NCBI RefSeq assembly: GCF_029814825.1
Contig: NZ_CP122379.1
Coordinates: 558,001-622,000 of the forward strand
From: Aequorivita marisscotiae
Lineage (GTDB): Bacteria; Bacteroidota; Bacteroidia; Flavobacteriales; Flavobacteriaceae
Reading direction: 5' to 3'
DNA length: 64,000 nucleotides
In this document: one piece after another, positions 18,255-27,097 of the stretch
How positions within the stretch are numbered: the first letter of the stretch is position 1
Layout of the letters: each line of letters opens with the position of its first letter
Notes under the pieces: generated by a model
The model's input: only the letters and a program-made list of their open reading frames with translations
The model's database searches: none
What the model was told of the DNA's origin: nothing
Translations under genes and position numbers: made by a program

Positions 18255-18413
18255 TTATCTATTAGGGCTATTTAAAATGATAAGAGCGGCAATCACGCCC
18301 GGAATCCATCCGCATACGGTAAGGATAAAAACAATAATTACAGAGCCACAACCTTTATCTATAACGGCGAGCGGCGGAAATAGAATTGACAGTAAAACTC
18401 TCCATATACTCAT
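18255..18413 (-). CDS. YqaE/Pmp3 family small membrane protein
   Basis: 52 residues, MSIWRVLLSILFPPLAVIDK then GCGSVIIVFILTVCGWIPGV and a hydrophobic end. Two transmembrane helices joined by a short loop, with the family signature FPPLAV and W(I/L)PGVI(A/H)A. Pmp3/YqaE proteolipids are linked to membrane potential and stress tolerance in yeast, plants and bacteria. The gene heads a two- or three-gene minus-strand unit with lipoproteins. A TAGTTTTG -7 element sits only 6 bases before its ATG. Confidence 0.88.
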   Translation of the reverse strand: MSIWRVLLSILFPPLAVIDKGCGSVIIVFILTVCGWIPGVIAALIILNSPNR

Positions 18414-18419
18414 AACAAA

Positions 18420-18427
18420 CAAAACTA
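18420..18427 (-). promoter_or_regulatory. -7 promoter element, leaderless arrangement
   Basis: TAGTTTTG on the minus strand, 6 bases before the ATG (18413) of the Pmp3-like gene. Transcription would start at about the start codon. Confidence 0.5.
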
Positions 18428-18596
18428 CGCTAATATTTTTTATTTCTCACTTCTGTAATTTATTAATCGTCCGCACCTGCTTTTTAAAACACTAAACATC
18501 GCGTGTACCACTCGGTATTCTATTTATAACTTCTGTCATTTTCAATTCTCGGCAACGTATTTTACATTTCAAATCTTGCACTTCGATTTTCGAACT

Positions 18597-18621
18597 TTGA
18601 ACTTCATATATCGAAGTTCAA
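18597..18621. promoter_or_regulatory. Perfect inverted repeat upstream of lysS
   Basis: TTGAACTTC (18597-18605), 7-base spacer, GAAGTTCAA (18613-18621): a perfect 9-bp dyad that ends 5 bases before the lysS -7 element. Position fits an operator or activator site; an RNA hairpin is unlikely because it lies upstream of the predicted transcription start. Confidence 0.5.
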
Positions 18622-18626
18622 TTACC

Positions 18627-18634
18627 TATCTTTG
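18627..18634 (+). promoter_or_regulatory. -7 promoter element for lysS
   Basis: TATCTTTG matches TAnnTTTG; the lysS ATG at 18660 is 25 bases downstream. This also shows that a longer reading frame from 18576 is not the real start. Confidence 0.6.
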
Positions 18635-18659
18635 CAAACTTATTTTTATATTGAAATAT

Positions 18660-20351
18660 ATGCAACTGTCTGAATTGGAAATCATCCGAAGAGAAAAATT
18701 ACAACAACTGCGCACGATGGGCATTAACCCATATCCAGCAGATTTATATCCCGTTAGCGAAACTTCGAAAAACATTAAAGCAGATTTTGAAGAAGGCAAA
18801 AATGTGATAATTGCCGGAAGATTAATGTCTCGAAGAATACAAGGAAAAGCATCGTTTGCTGAACTTCAAGATGCCGATGGCCGAATTCAAGTATATTTTA
18901 ACCGCGACGAAATTTGTTCGGGAGATGACAAAACGTTGTACAACGAGGTTTATAAAAAGTTGTTGGATATTGGCGATTTTATAGGAATTGAAGGCGAACT
19001 TTTTAAAACGCAAGTAGGCGAAAAAACCGTAATGGTGAAAAATTTCACCCTATTGAGCAAAGCCTTAAAACCTTTGCCACAGCCCCGCGTTGATGCCGAT
19101 GGGAAAGTGCACGATGCCTTTACAGACCCCGAACAACGCTATAGACAGCGTTATGCAGATTTGGTTGTAAACCCGCACGTAAAAGAAATTTTTGTAAAGC
19201 GCACCAAACTTTTTAACGCCATGCGTACTTTCTTTAACGACCGCGGCTATTTTGAAGTTGAAACTCCAATTTTACAGCCCATCCCTGGAGGTGCTGCAGC
19301 ACGACCATTTATTACTCACCATAATTCGCTAGATATTCCGCTATATATGCGAATTGCGAATGAATTATATCTAAAAAGATTAATCGTTGGTGGCTTCGAT
19401 GGGGTGTATGAGTTTTCCAAAAACTTTAGAAACGAAGGAATGGATCGCACCCACAATCCAGAATTTACCGCCATGGAAATTTACGTTTCGTATAAAGATT
19501 ACAACTGGATGATGGATTTCTGCGAGCAATTGTTAGAATTCTGTGCTTTGGAAGTAAATGGCACCACAAAAGCAACCTTCGGAAAACACAATATAGATTT
19601 TAAAGCACCCTATCCGAGAGTAACGATGGCAGAATCTATTAAAAATTTTACAGGTTTCGACATTACTGGAAAAACCGAGGATGAAATTAGAAAAGCTGCC
19701 GTAGCAATGAAAATTCCCGTGGATGAAACAATGGGGAAAGGAAAGCTCATTGATGAAATTTTTGGCGAAAAGTGCGAAGGCAATTATATTCAGCCAACAT
19801 TTATTACAGATTACCCAAAGGAAATGAGTCCGCTTTGTAAAGAACACCGCGACAATCCAGATCTCACCGAACGCTTTGAATTAATGGTTTGCGGCAAGGA
19901 AATAGCAAATGCCTACAGCGAATTAAACGATCCCATTGACCAACGCGAGCGTTTTGAGGCACAATTAAAACTTGCAGATCGCGGAGATGACGAAGCAACA
20001 GCTTTTATAGATTACGACTTTTTACGCGCATTAGAATACGGTATGCCCCCAACAAGTGGTATGGGAATTGGCATGGATAGATTAATAATGTTTTTAACGA
20101 ATAACCCTTCCATTCAAGAGGTGCTATTTTTCCCGCAAATGCGCCCGGAAAAGAAAAAAGTGGAAATGACCGAAGATGAAAAAACAGTTTTCACTCTTTT
20201 AAAAACCAACAGTCCGATTATGTTGGAAGCATTAAAAGCTCAAAGCGGTTTGAGCAACAAAAAATGGGACAAAGCCATTAAAGGCCTAACGGCTTCAAAA
20301 TTGGCAAAGGTTGAAAAAACCGACGACAATTTGCTGGTTTCAGTTTTATAA
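18660..20351 (+). CDS. lysS: Lysyl-tRNA synthetase, class II
   Basis: 563 residues. Charges tRNA-Lys with lysine in the cytosol. An N-terminal OB-fold anticodon domain (about 55-150, GRLMSRRIQGKASFAELQD) is followed by the class II catalytic core: motif 2 at FRNEGMDRTHNPEFTAMEIY and motif 3 at GMGIGMDRLIM. A C-terminal extension of about 65 residues (EDEKTVFTLLKTN ...) is typical of Bacteroidetes LysS. The start MQLSELEIIRREKLQ was chosen over an in-frame 28-codon upstream extension because the promoter lies inside that extension. Confidence 0.96.
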   Translation: MQLSELEIIRREKLQQLRTMGINPYPADLYPVSETSKNIKADFEEGKNVIIAGRLMSRRIQGKASFAELQDADGRIQVYFNRDEICSGDDKTLYNEVYKKLLDIGDFIGIEGELFKTQVGEKTVMVKNFTLLSKALKPLPQPRVDADGKVHDAFTDPEQRYRQRYADLVVNPHVKEIFVKRTKLFNAMRTFFNDRGYFEVETPILQPIPGGAAARPFITHHNSLDIPLYMRIANELYLKRLIVGGFDGVYEFSKNFRNEGMDRTHNPEFTAMEIYVSYKDYNWMMDFCEQLLEFCALEVNGTTKATFGKHNIDFKAPYPRVTMAESIKNFTGFDITGKTEDEIRKAAVAMKIPVDETMGKGKLIDEIFGEKCEGNYIQPTFITDYPKEMSPLCKEHRDNPDLTERFELMVCGKEIANAYSELNDPIDQRERFEAQLKLADRGDDEATAFIDYDFLRALEYGMPPTSGMGIGMDRLIMFLTNNPSIQEVLFFPQMRPEKKKVEMTEDEKTVFTLLKTNSPIMLEALKAQSGLSNKKWDKAIKGLTASKLAKVEKTDDNLLVSVL

Positions 20352-20371
20352 AAACAGCAATAATATAGTAT

Positions 20372-20412
20372 AAAAAGGGAAGTTACTTCAATGTTGCTTC
20401 CCTTTTTTTTTC
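20372..20412 (+). terminator. Rho-independent terminator after lysS
   Basis: AAAAAGGGAAG (20372-20382) pairs perfectly with CTTCCCTTTTT (20397-20407), 14-base loop, followed by more Ts. Confidence 0.82.
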
Positions 20413-20465
20413 ATTTACCACCATAATTTTGAATAAAATTTTGAATTTCTTTATTTCAAAAACCT

Positions 20466-20495
20466 TTGATTTAAATGTGATTACAACTACATTTG
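20466..20495 (+). promoter_or_regulatory. Full promoter for the M36 protease gene
   Basis: TTG (20466-20468), 19 bases, then TACATTTG (20488-20495), matching the Bacteroidetes -33/-7 consensus. It lies 32 bases before the ATG at 20528 and rules out the in-frame ATG-like start at 20429. Confidence 0.65.
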
Positions 20496-20527
20496 ACAAT
20501 CTATTCACGCTTTTTAAACCTAATTTT

Positions 20528-22642
20528 ATGAAAAAACTTTTATTCACTTCGCTAATTTTGGTGTTTACACAAGTTTTCTTTGCCCAAAGCAGCAAGGAAA
20601 GTGTTGCCCAAACTTGGATGGACAATAATATGCCCATCAACAAAACCAATCAAAACTTTCAATTAAAAAATAGCCACATAGGTCCTTCGGGAGCAACTTT
20701 CCGATACCAACATACAGTAAATGGGGTAGAAGTTTTTGATTCTTCAGTTGCGGTTCACGTTTCAAACAAAAACCAAGTAACTTACCACGCAAGTACTTTT
20801 GACAGTTCGGTGGCGAGTATTGCCACAACACCTTCAATATCTGAAGAAGACGCCTTACGTATTGCAAAATCTGCACTGAATATTGAAGGGTATATTTCTC
20901 AAAAAGAAGTAAAACTCTACGTATATAATAAACTTGGCGACAGCAAATTGGTTTATAGGGTTACTACGATGTCTGAATTCCGAATGGGAAATTGGGAAAC
21001 AATTATAGATGCCACAACTGGCACTGTTTTAAGCACCCGAGATATTGCAATTTATCATAAAAAGAATGGTAAACACACCTCAAACACTGTAACTCCCACA
21101 ACTTTGGTTAATGGTACAGCAATGGTTTTTGATCCGGATCCACTTACTAAAACTGGTAACGTTTACGGCGGAAATTACTCCGACAACGGCGACGCTACAA
21201 ACCCAGATCTCGATGCGGCAAGAACCGCAGTAACCTTATTTGATATTCAATTTGACGGCACCAACTACCGACTTAAAGGCCCCTATACCGAAATAGCCGA
21301 ACTTGGCTCCCCCTCCACGGGATTGTTTTTACAAACAAATTCAGATTTCAGTTTTACAAGAGACCAACAAGGTTTTGAAGCTGCAAACTGCTATCACCAT
21401 ATTGATAAGAGTTTTCGATATATTAATGATGATTTAGGAATTCCTTTGGTATCAATTTACAATGGTGGCGTAATGCGTTATGATCCACATGGTGCCAACG
21501 GAGCAGACAATTCATTTTACAGCGCAGGAAGTCTTCAATTTGGGGAAGGTGGAATTGACGACGCCGAAGATATGGACGTTGTGCTTCACGAATTGGGTCA
21601 TGGTCTTCACGACTTTGCTACTAACGGAAATCTAAGTCAGGTTAATGGGCTAAGTGAAGGAACTGGCGATTATTGGGCTAATAGTTATAAAAGAAGTACA
21701 GGTTTTTGGGATATTACAGACCCACAATACTTTTGGGTGTTTGGTTGGGACGGACACAATCCATTTTGGAATGGCCGCGTAACCAATTATGGTGCAATGT
21801 ATCCGGGTGGCCTAACGGGTTCAATTCATACTGATGGTCAAATATGGTCCTCCGTATTACTCGAAATTTGGGAAATAATTGGAAGAGAAAAAATGGACGC
21901 CGCAGTTTGGGAAGGCCTTGCCATGACCAATAGCAACACCAATCAACAAAACGCTGCGATCGCTGTAAGACAAGCTGCCATAGATATGAATTACAGTTGT
22001 GCAGAAATTGATGCCTTTACAGACAGATTTACAGCGCGAGGCTATGTATTGCCAAACTATGTTTGCGATCCAAACGCTTGCGACATCTCGGGTATTCAAA
22101 CCTCAAATCTTTCGCCTTGCAACGATAATGGCACCCCGACAGATGGCAGTGACGATTTTTTTACTGCTGATGTAACTGTAACCTTCGTAAACCCGCCAGC
22201 AACAGGAACTTTAGATTTAACGGGTGACGGAACGGCTTCAGTATCTACCTCAGGTTTAACTACGTCGCATACGTTCACTAATGTTGTTTTTGCAGCAGAT
22301 GGTGGCACAATAGAACTTACCGCTGCATTTTCAGACGCTGCTGATTGTAATTATGATGAAAATAACGCTGGTACTGCCCCAACCCCTTGCGTTACTGCAG
22401 GAGTGAATGACAACGAATTTTTTGGCGTGTCGCTTTATCCAAATCCAGCAGATCAAACTATTTCATTGGCAAACTTAACCCAAGAATACACTATTGCAAT
22501 TTATAATATGTTAGGCCAAAAAGTGAAACAGCAAATTGTAAATGCCGATAATAACAGCATTAATATTCAAGATCTGTCCTTGGGAGTATATATACTCAAG
22601 TTTAACGATTACAACAAAGTATTGCGCTTCGTTGTAAAATAA
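20528..22642 (+). CDS. Secreted M36 (fungalysin) family metalloprotease with T9SS sorting domain
   Basis: 704 residues. Signal peptide MKKLLFTSLILVFTQVFFAQ; N-terminal FTP-like propeptide (SGATFRYQHTVNGVEVFDSS); catalytic domain with HELGH (zinc ligands His354 and His358, catalytic Glu355) and third-ligand motif SEGTGDYW (Glu377), as in M36 peptidases. A beta-rich region follows (about 520-620), then a T9SS type A sorting domain (about 635-704, SLYPNPADQTISL ... VLRFVVK). Expected to digest extracellular protein. Start chosen at the signal peptide. Confidence 0.92.
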   Translation: MKKLLFTSLILVFTQVFFAQSSKESVAQTWMDNNMPINKTNQNFQLKNSHIGPSGATFRYQHTVNGVEVFDSSVAVHVSNKNQVTYHASTFDSSVASIATTPSISEEDALRIAKSALNIEGYISQKEVKLYVYNKLGDSKLVYRVTTMSEFRMGNWETIIDATTGTVLSTRDIAIYHKKNGKHTSNTVTPTTLVNGTAMVFDPDPLTKTGNVYGGNYSDNGDATNPDLDAARTAVTLFDIQFDGTNYRLKGPYTEIAELGSPSTGLFLQTNSDFSFTRDQQGFEAANCYHHIDKSFRYINDDLGIPLVSIYNGGVMRYDPHGANGADNSFYSAGSLQFGEGGIDDAEDMDVVLHELGHGLHDFATNGNLSQVNGLSEGTGDYWANSYKRSTGFWDITDPQYFWVFGWDGHNPFWNGRVTNYGAMYPGGLTGSIHTDGQIWSSVLLEIWEIIGREKMDAAVWEGLAMTNSNTNQQNAAIAVRQAAIDMNYSCAEIDAFTDRFTARGYVLPNYVCDPNACDISGIQTSNLSPCNDNGTPTDGSDDFFTADVTVTFVNPPATGTLDLTGDGTASVSTSGLTTSHTFTNVVFAADGGTIELTAAFSDAADCNYDENNAGTAPTPCVTAGVNDNEFFGVSLYPNPADQTISLANLTQEYTIAIYNMLGQKVKQQIVNADNNSINIQDLSLGVYILKFNDYNKVLRFVVK

Positions 22643-22662
22643 TTAGTACTGTTTTTAAAATG

Positions 22663-22692
22663 AAAAGAGCCGTATTTCTACGGCTCTTTTTT
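22663..22692 (+). terminator. Rho-independent terminator after the M36 protease
   Basis: Perfect 12-bp stem AAAAGAGCCGTA / TACGGCTCTTTT with loop TTTC, then extra Ts. The remaining bases up to 22922 hold only a small GC hairpin (22740-22755) and no gene I can support. Confidence 0.85.
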
Positions 22693-22922
22693 ATGAATAT
22701 CACTGAACACAAATTATCCTCCTTTTTGGCATAAGTGGCCTCGCATCGGCGCGAGAATTATGATCAGCAACCATTTATTGCATAAACCTATTCAGTATAT
22801 CTAACATTTAAAAACCACTTTTAGGGAACCTGCCGTTTGAGTGAGTTAAGATTATATTTATAGTAAATTAAACTAATATAAAAATTGAAGGTCATACTTA
22901 TGTAACAATAAATATTATACAG

Positions 22923-23351
22923 ATGAAAAAAGCAATGATTATTTTTATGGCGCTTGCAACCTTCGCCATAAGTGCACAAAACAAAAACGATAATAGACCT
23001 GAACACCGCAAACAGTTACGGGAAAACTTAACCCCTGAACAAAGAGCCGAATTACACACCAAAAAACTGACTTTAGATTTGAATTTAAATGAAACGCAAC
23101 AAATAAAGGTGAATCAACTATTGCTAAATATGCAAAAAGACAAACCCAACCGTTCAAAAAACCGAAAGGATATGACAGATGAAGAAAAATATGAAGCAAA
23201 ATCTGCAATGCTGGATAAGCGCATTGAAATGAAAAAAGCGATGAAAGAAATTCTTACCGATGCACAGTTTACTAAATGGGAAAAAGCCTCAGAACATAAT
23301 AGACGAAAAATGAGGAGTAAAAATGCGTTAAATAAGAGAGGTGAAAAATAA
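22923..23351 (+). CDS. Small secreted Spy/CpxP-like protein
   Basis: 142 residues with a signal peptide (MKKAMIIFMALATFAISAQ). The mature part is highly charged and helical, with NLTPEQRAELHTKKLTLDLN, a linker rich in Lys/Arg, and ILTDAQFTKWEK. The repeated L-T-x-x-Q pattern resembles the LTxxQ motif of Spy/CpxP periplasmic chaperone-like proteins. Likely periplasmic, responding to envelope or metal stress by analogy only. A second member follows 94 bp downstream. Confidence 0.7.
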   Translation: MKKAMIIFMALATFAISAQNKNDNRPEHRKQLRENLTPEQRAELHTKKLTLDLNLNETQQIKVNQLLLNMQKDKPNRSKNRKDMTDEEKYEAKSAMLDKRIEMKKAMKEILTDAQFTKWEKASEHNRRKMRSKNALNKRGEK

Positions 23352-23407
23352 TTGCGGTTTCAATTGTATTTTTTGGCGTAATTATTGTTTTAGTTAATAC
23401 CAAATTA

Positions 23408-23421
23408 GTTACATTAGTAAC
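23408..23421. promoter_or_regulatory. Short inverted repeat upstream of the second Spy-like gene
   Basis: GTTAC-ATTA-GTAAC, 25 bases before the ATG at 23446. Possible operator or promoter-associated dyad; short, so weak evidence. Confidence 0.3.
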
Positions 23422-23445
23422 TTCAAAAAATTAAAAACAACTAAA

Positions 23446-23793
23446 ATGAAAAACCTACTAACAGTATTTGCCTTTGCCGTAACTATGCTCTTGGGAGTTC
23501 AAACAACCTCAGCGCAGCAATTGTCTCAAGATACTAACAGACCAGAGGTAATTGCCAAAACCGAAACTGCAAAAATTACAGAAGCATTAAATCTAAACGG
23601 CGATCAAAGCCGCGCAGTTTTTAGAGCACTTGTAGCAAAAGAAGTTAACTATCAAAAACACGTTACGGGCAAAGATGCTAGCAACGCAGGTGTTAAAGCC
23701 AATAAAGAAAAATTTGATGCTTCGCTAAAAGAAGCAATGAAAAAAACATTGACGGCCGAGCAATACGCTCAATGGCTTAAAATGAATAATTAG
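23446..23793 (+). CDS. Small secreted helical protein, Spy/CpxP-like
   Basis: 115 residues with signal peptide (about 1-24, ending TSAQ). The mature protein is mostly helical and ends KKTLTAEQYAQWLKMNN, which parallels the LTDAQFTKWEK end of the preceding gene. Likely a paralogue or at least same fold class; periplasmic. Function not known. Terminated by a strong hairpin. Confidence 0.68.
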   Translation: MKNLLTVFAFAVTMLLGVQTTSAQQLSQDTNRPEVIAKTETAKITEALNLNGDQSRAVFRALVAKEVNYQKHVTGKDASNAGVKANKEKFDASLKEAMKKTLTAEQYAQWLKMNN

Positions 23794-23810
23794 TGATTGA
23801 TTATTAGTAA

Positions 23811-23847
23811 AAAAAGCCCCTTTCTTGGTTTAGAAAGGGGCTTTTTT
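23811..23847. terminator. Bidirectional terminator between convergent genes
   Basis: Perfect stem GCCCCTTTC (23816-23824) / GAAAGGGGC (23833-23841), 8-base loop, flanked by an A-run and T-run of at least six, serving the secreted protein gene (+) and hemL (-). Confidence 0.9.
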
Positions 23848-23876
23848 ATGCACCTATTTAAAATAAGCAGTTTTCT

Positions 23877-25166
23877 CTAATTTAGCTTTTTTGCAACCTT
23901 TTGGCATGCTGCAATAGTAGCATCCAAATCTTCATAACTCAATGCATCGCAAATAAACCAAGTTTCAAAAGCACTCGGCGCAATGTAAATTCCTTCATTC
24001 AGCAATCCGTGAAAAAACTTTTTAAAATTTTCATTGCTAGCTTGGGCCGCCGACGCAAAATCTGTAACGGGAACTTCTGAAAAATGTACCGATATCATTG
24101 AACCTACCCTATTAATAGTAAATTTTACATTTTCCGTTTTTAAAGCTGTTTCTAAGCCTTTGTGTAAGTATTCTGTCTTTTTATTAATTGAATTAAAAAC
24201 CTCTCGATTTTCGTTCAATTCTTTTAACATTGCCAATCCAGCCGCCATTGCCAACGGGTTGCCACTTAAAGTTCCCGCCTGATATACAGGGCCAATAGGA
24301 GCCAGATAATTCATTATTTCTTCTCGTGCGGCAAATGCGCCAACCGGCAGTCCACCTCCAATTACTTTTCCGAAGGTAACAATATCTGCCTTTACACCAA
24401 ACAACTCCTGAGCTCCTCCCGCTGCAAGTCTAAACCCCGTCATTACTTCATCAAAAATTAAAAGTATATCGTTCGCATCACAAAGTTTACGCAAGCCTTC
24501 TAAAAATCCCGCCGCTGGTGGAATACATCCCATATTTCCAGCAACTGGCTCTAAAATTATACAGGCAATTTCATTTTTATTTGCGGCAATTACTTCTTCA
24601 ACATTTGCCAAATTGTTATATGTAGCAAGCAGGGTATCTTTTGCGGTGCCTTTAGTTACACCAGGACTATTTGGTGCCCCAAAAGTAATCGCACCACTGC
24701 CTGCCTGAATTAAAAAGGAATCACTATGTCCGTGATAGCAACCTGCAAATTTTATAATTTTGTCTTTTCCCGTAAAACCACGCGCCAATCTAACTGCGCT
24801 CATACAAGCTTCCGTACCGCTATTTACAAATCTAATTTTATCAATATTTGGCACCATAGAAACCGCTAGTGCCGCTATATCGGTTTCAATTTCCGTAGGC
24901 ATACCAAAGGAAGTTCCTCGCTTAGATTTTTCAATAACGGCATTGACTACCGGTTCGTGGGCGTGGCCCAAAATCATAGGACCCCACGAATTTATATAAT
25001 CAATTAGTTTATTGCCATCTACGTCATAAATATAGGCCCCTTTCGCTTTTTCAACGAAAATAGGATCTCCGCCAACTGATTTAAATGCGCGTACCGGCGA
25101 ATTAACTCCGCCAGGAATAACCTTTTGCGCCTCTTGAAAAAGCGCACTGCTTCTTTGATATTTCAT
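23877..25166 (-). CDS. hemL: Glutamate-1-semialdehyde 2,1-aminomutase
   Basis: 429 residues, normal length. Converts glutamate-1-semialdehyde to 5-aminolevulinate in the C5 heme pathway. Motifs: [32 protein letters not shown] and the PLP-lysine segment [13 protein letters not shown] (Lys267). Transcribed on the minus strand after a run of minus-strand genes, but 67 bp from the next upstream gene, so independent transcription is possible. Confidence 0.96.
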   Translation of the reverse strand: MKYQRSSALFQEAQKVIPGGVNSPVRAFKSVGGDPIFVEKAKGAYIYDVDGNKLIDYINSWGPMILGHAHEPVVNAVIEKSKRGTSFGMPTEIETDIAALAVSMVPNIDKIRFVNSGTEACMSAVRLARGFTGKDKIIKFAGCYHGHSDSFLIQAGSGAITFGAPNSPGVTKGTAKDTLLATYNNLANVEEVIAANKNEIACIILEPVAGNMGCIPPAAGFLEGLRKLCDANDILLIFDEVMTGFRLAAGGAQELFGVKADIVTFGKVIGGGLPVGAFAAREEIMNYLAPIGPVYQAGTLSGNPLAMAAGLAMLKELNENREVFNSINKKTEYLHKGLETALKTENVKFTINRVGSMISVHFSEVPVTDFASAAQASNENFKKFFHGLLNEGIYIAPSAFETWFICDALSYEDLDATIAACQKVAKKLN

Positions 25167-25233
25167 TTTAATTAAAAGTTTATTGCTTATGAAAAGAAAT
25201 TATTTCAGAAAACTACAGTCTTAAGTCGCTTTC

Positions 25234-26079
25234 TTATTGATTTTTCACAGGATGTAGATACAGTATTTGCCCAATAGCCAGATCATTATTTTTTAATCCG
25301 TTGTATTGTTTTAAGGTTTCCACTGTAAGGTTAAATCGTCTTGAAATACTGTAAAGCGTATCACCGGGTTTTACCGCATACGTTCCAATTTTAGTATCGT
25401 CGGGTTCTGCGGTACTTACACGTTTTCCCAAAACCTGATCGTCATATTGATCCAATCTATAGCGTTCTACAATGCTTATAAGTTTATCGGGATATTTTGG
25501 ATCGGTGGCATAACCGGCCTTTCGCAAGCCTTTTGCCCAGCCTTTATAATCGTCTTTTCGCAATTTAAACAAATCTTGATAGCGGCTGCGCTGGGTTAAA
25601 AATAAAGAGTGATCTCTGTATGAATATTTGGGATCGCTGTATTTTCTAAAGCATTCGCCGCGCTCATCATCATCGTGGTAAACACTTTCGCCTTCCCAAC
25701 CTCTATGGCATTTTATACCAAAATGATTGTTTGCCTTCATTGTGAGTTCACCAGCACCAGCACCACTTTCTAAGATTCCCTGTGCCAAAGTAATGCTTGC
25801 AGGAATTCCGTATTGTAGCATTTCTTCCATGGCAATTCCACTAAATTCATTAATGTAATTTGCTACACGTTCGCTATAGGGTGTATTCACAGGTACTTTT
25901 ACAACGCTAGGTTCTTCTGCTTTGGTGTCCTTTTCTTTAACCGTTTGGTTTACGCGGACCACACGTTCCGTATTTTGCCTTTTTTTATATTTTGAAGCTG
26001 TTTTCTTCGATTTACAACTGCCAAAACAAATAATACACAGTAAGAGAAGTGGAATAATTCTGCCAATCATGTTATTCAA
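25234..26079 (-). CDS. Lipoprotein peptidoglycan hydrolase: glucosaminidase plus LysM
   Basis: 281 residues. Lipobox FGSC with lipidated Cys22, basic linker, glucosaminidase (GH73-like) domain about 70-215 with catalytic-glutamate motif AQGILESGAGAGELT (Glu104) and NNHFGIKCH, then one LysM repeat (about 232-277, YAVKPGDTLYSISRRFNL). Cleaves glycan strands in the periplasm. Its ATG overlaps the 3' end of the upstream deaminase gene by 8 bp, so they are co-translated. Confidence 0.92.
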   Translation of the reverse strand: MNNMIGRIIPLLLLCIICFGSCKSKKTASKYKKRQNTERVVRVNQTVKEKDTKAEEPSVVKVPVNTPYSERVANYINEFSGIAMEEMLQYGIPASITLAQGILESGAGAGELTMKANNHFGIKCHRGWEGESVYHDDDERGECFRKYSDPKYSYRDHSLFLTQRSRYQDLFKLRKDDYKGWAKGLRKAGYATDPKYPDKLISIVERYRLDQYDDQVLGKRVSTAEPDDTKIGTYAVKPGDTLYSISRRFNLTVETLKQYNGLKNNDLAIGQILYLHPVKNQ

Positions 26080-26995
26080 TTATAGGTAGGTTTTTCTTTT
26101 TCAATTTTTGGTTCATACCAGCTATGCCTTGTAAACCGCCTGTATGAACGGCAAAAATACAGCTATTTTCTTTGAAATGCCCCTTTTTCAGAAGATCCAT
26201 AATACCGTACAACATTTTTCCGGTATAAATAGGATCTAAGGGAATTTTTGTTTTTTCTTTGAACTCATTTATAAAACGAACCAATTCAAAATCTATTTTA
26301 CCATATCCGCCAAAACAATATGCATCGGTAATTTTAAAATTTGTTTTTGAAGTAAATTTTGAAATTTCCTTCGCCTGAAACGTGCCTTTTAATGCCGAAA
26401 AACCCAAAACACGTTGGTTTTCTTCTGAAGCCACTACCAAGCCAGCCAGCGTACCGCCCGTACCTACGGAAACACAAATATAATCTGCCGATAATCCCTT
26501 TTCGTTTAAAATTTCTTCACATCCCTTTACGGCCAAGGCATTGGTTCCGCCTTCGGGCAACAAATAGAAATCGCCAAATTGGGTTTTTAATTTGTTTATG
26601 AAATCAATTTCTGCTTTGTGTCTATATGCTTCTCGCGAAATAAAATATAATTGCATTCCGCAGTTTTTGGCAAATGAAAGGGTTGGGTTTTCAGTAATCT
26701 TGCTTTCTAGCTCTTCTCCCCGAATAATGCCTATGGTTTTAAAATTTAACTCTCTTCCAGCTGCCGCTACTGCCGCAATATGATTTGAAAATGCTCCCCC
26801 AAACGTTAAAATCGTTTTATATCCTTGTTTATCAGCCAGCCGAAGGTTGTATTTAAGTTTTCTGAATTTATTGCCTGAAACAAATGGATGGATTAAATCT
26901 TCTCGTTTTAAAAATAATCTATTTCCAGAGATATTAAATAGTGAAAGATCTATTTCAGTAGTGGGAAGGGGTTCTGCAAACGAAAGATTTTTCAT
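26072..26995 (-). CDS. PLP-dependent ACC deaminase/D-cysteine desulfhydrase family enzyme
   Basis: 307 residues. Tryptophan-synthase-beta fold: SGNKFRKLKYNL contains the PLP lysine, GGAFSNHIAAVAAAG, the phosphate-binding SVGTGGTLAG and the C-terminal AVHTGGLQG. The family includes 1-aminocyclopropane-1-carboxylate deaminase and D-cysteine desulfhydrase; specificity not assigned. A TATCTTTG -7 element ends only 4 bases before the ATG, predicting a leaderless mRNA shared with the downstream hydrolase. Confidence 0.88.
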   Translation of the reverse strand: MKNLSFAEPLPTTEIDLSLFNISGNRLFLKREDLIHPFVSGNKFRKLKYNLRLADKQGYKTILTFGGAFSNHIAAVAAAGRELNFKTIGIIRGEELESKITENPTLSFAKNCGMQLYFISREAYRHKAEIDFINKLKTQFGDFYLLPEGGTNALAVKGCEEILNEKGLSADYICVSVGTGGTLAGLVVASEENQRVLGFSALKGTFQAKEISKFTSKTNFKITDAYCFGGYGKIDFELVRFINEFKEKTKIPLDPIYTGKMLYGIMDLLKKGHFKENSCIFAVHTGGLQGIAGMNQKLKKKNLPIIE

Positions 26996-26999
26996 AACA

Positions 27000-27007
27000 C
27001 AAAGATA
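27000..27007 (-). promoter_or_regulatory. -7 promoter element, leaderless arrangement
   Basis: TATCTTTG on the minus strand, 4 bases from the ATG at 26995 of the PLP enzyme gene. Confidence 0.55.
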
Positions 27008-27097
27008 TACCGTTACAAATACTTGAAGTGCGACTATTTCACCTTTAAAAACTATTTGAATTATTGCTGCTTATTGCAAATTTGGTAGGACCAACTG

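Noticed and set aside
18576..18659. Longer lysS start 28 codons upstream
   Set aside because: The extension contains the promoter and the inverted repeat, and has no family homology.
20429..20527. Longer start for the M36 protease
   Set aside because: A consensus -33/-7 promoter lies within this stretch, and the signal peptide starts at 20528.
22740..22755. GC hairpin CTCGC-ATCGGC-GCGAG in a gap
   Set aside because: Short, no T-run and no adjacent gene explains it; not enough to call a regulatory RNA.
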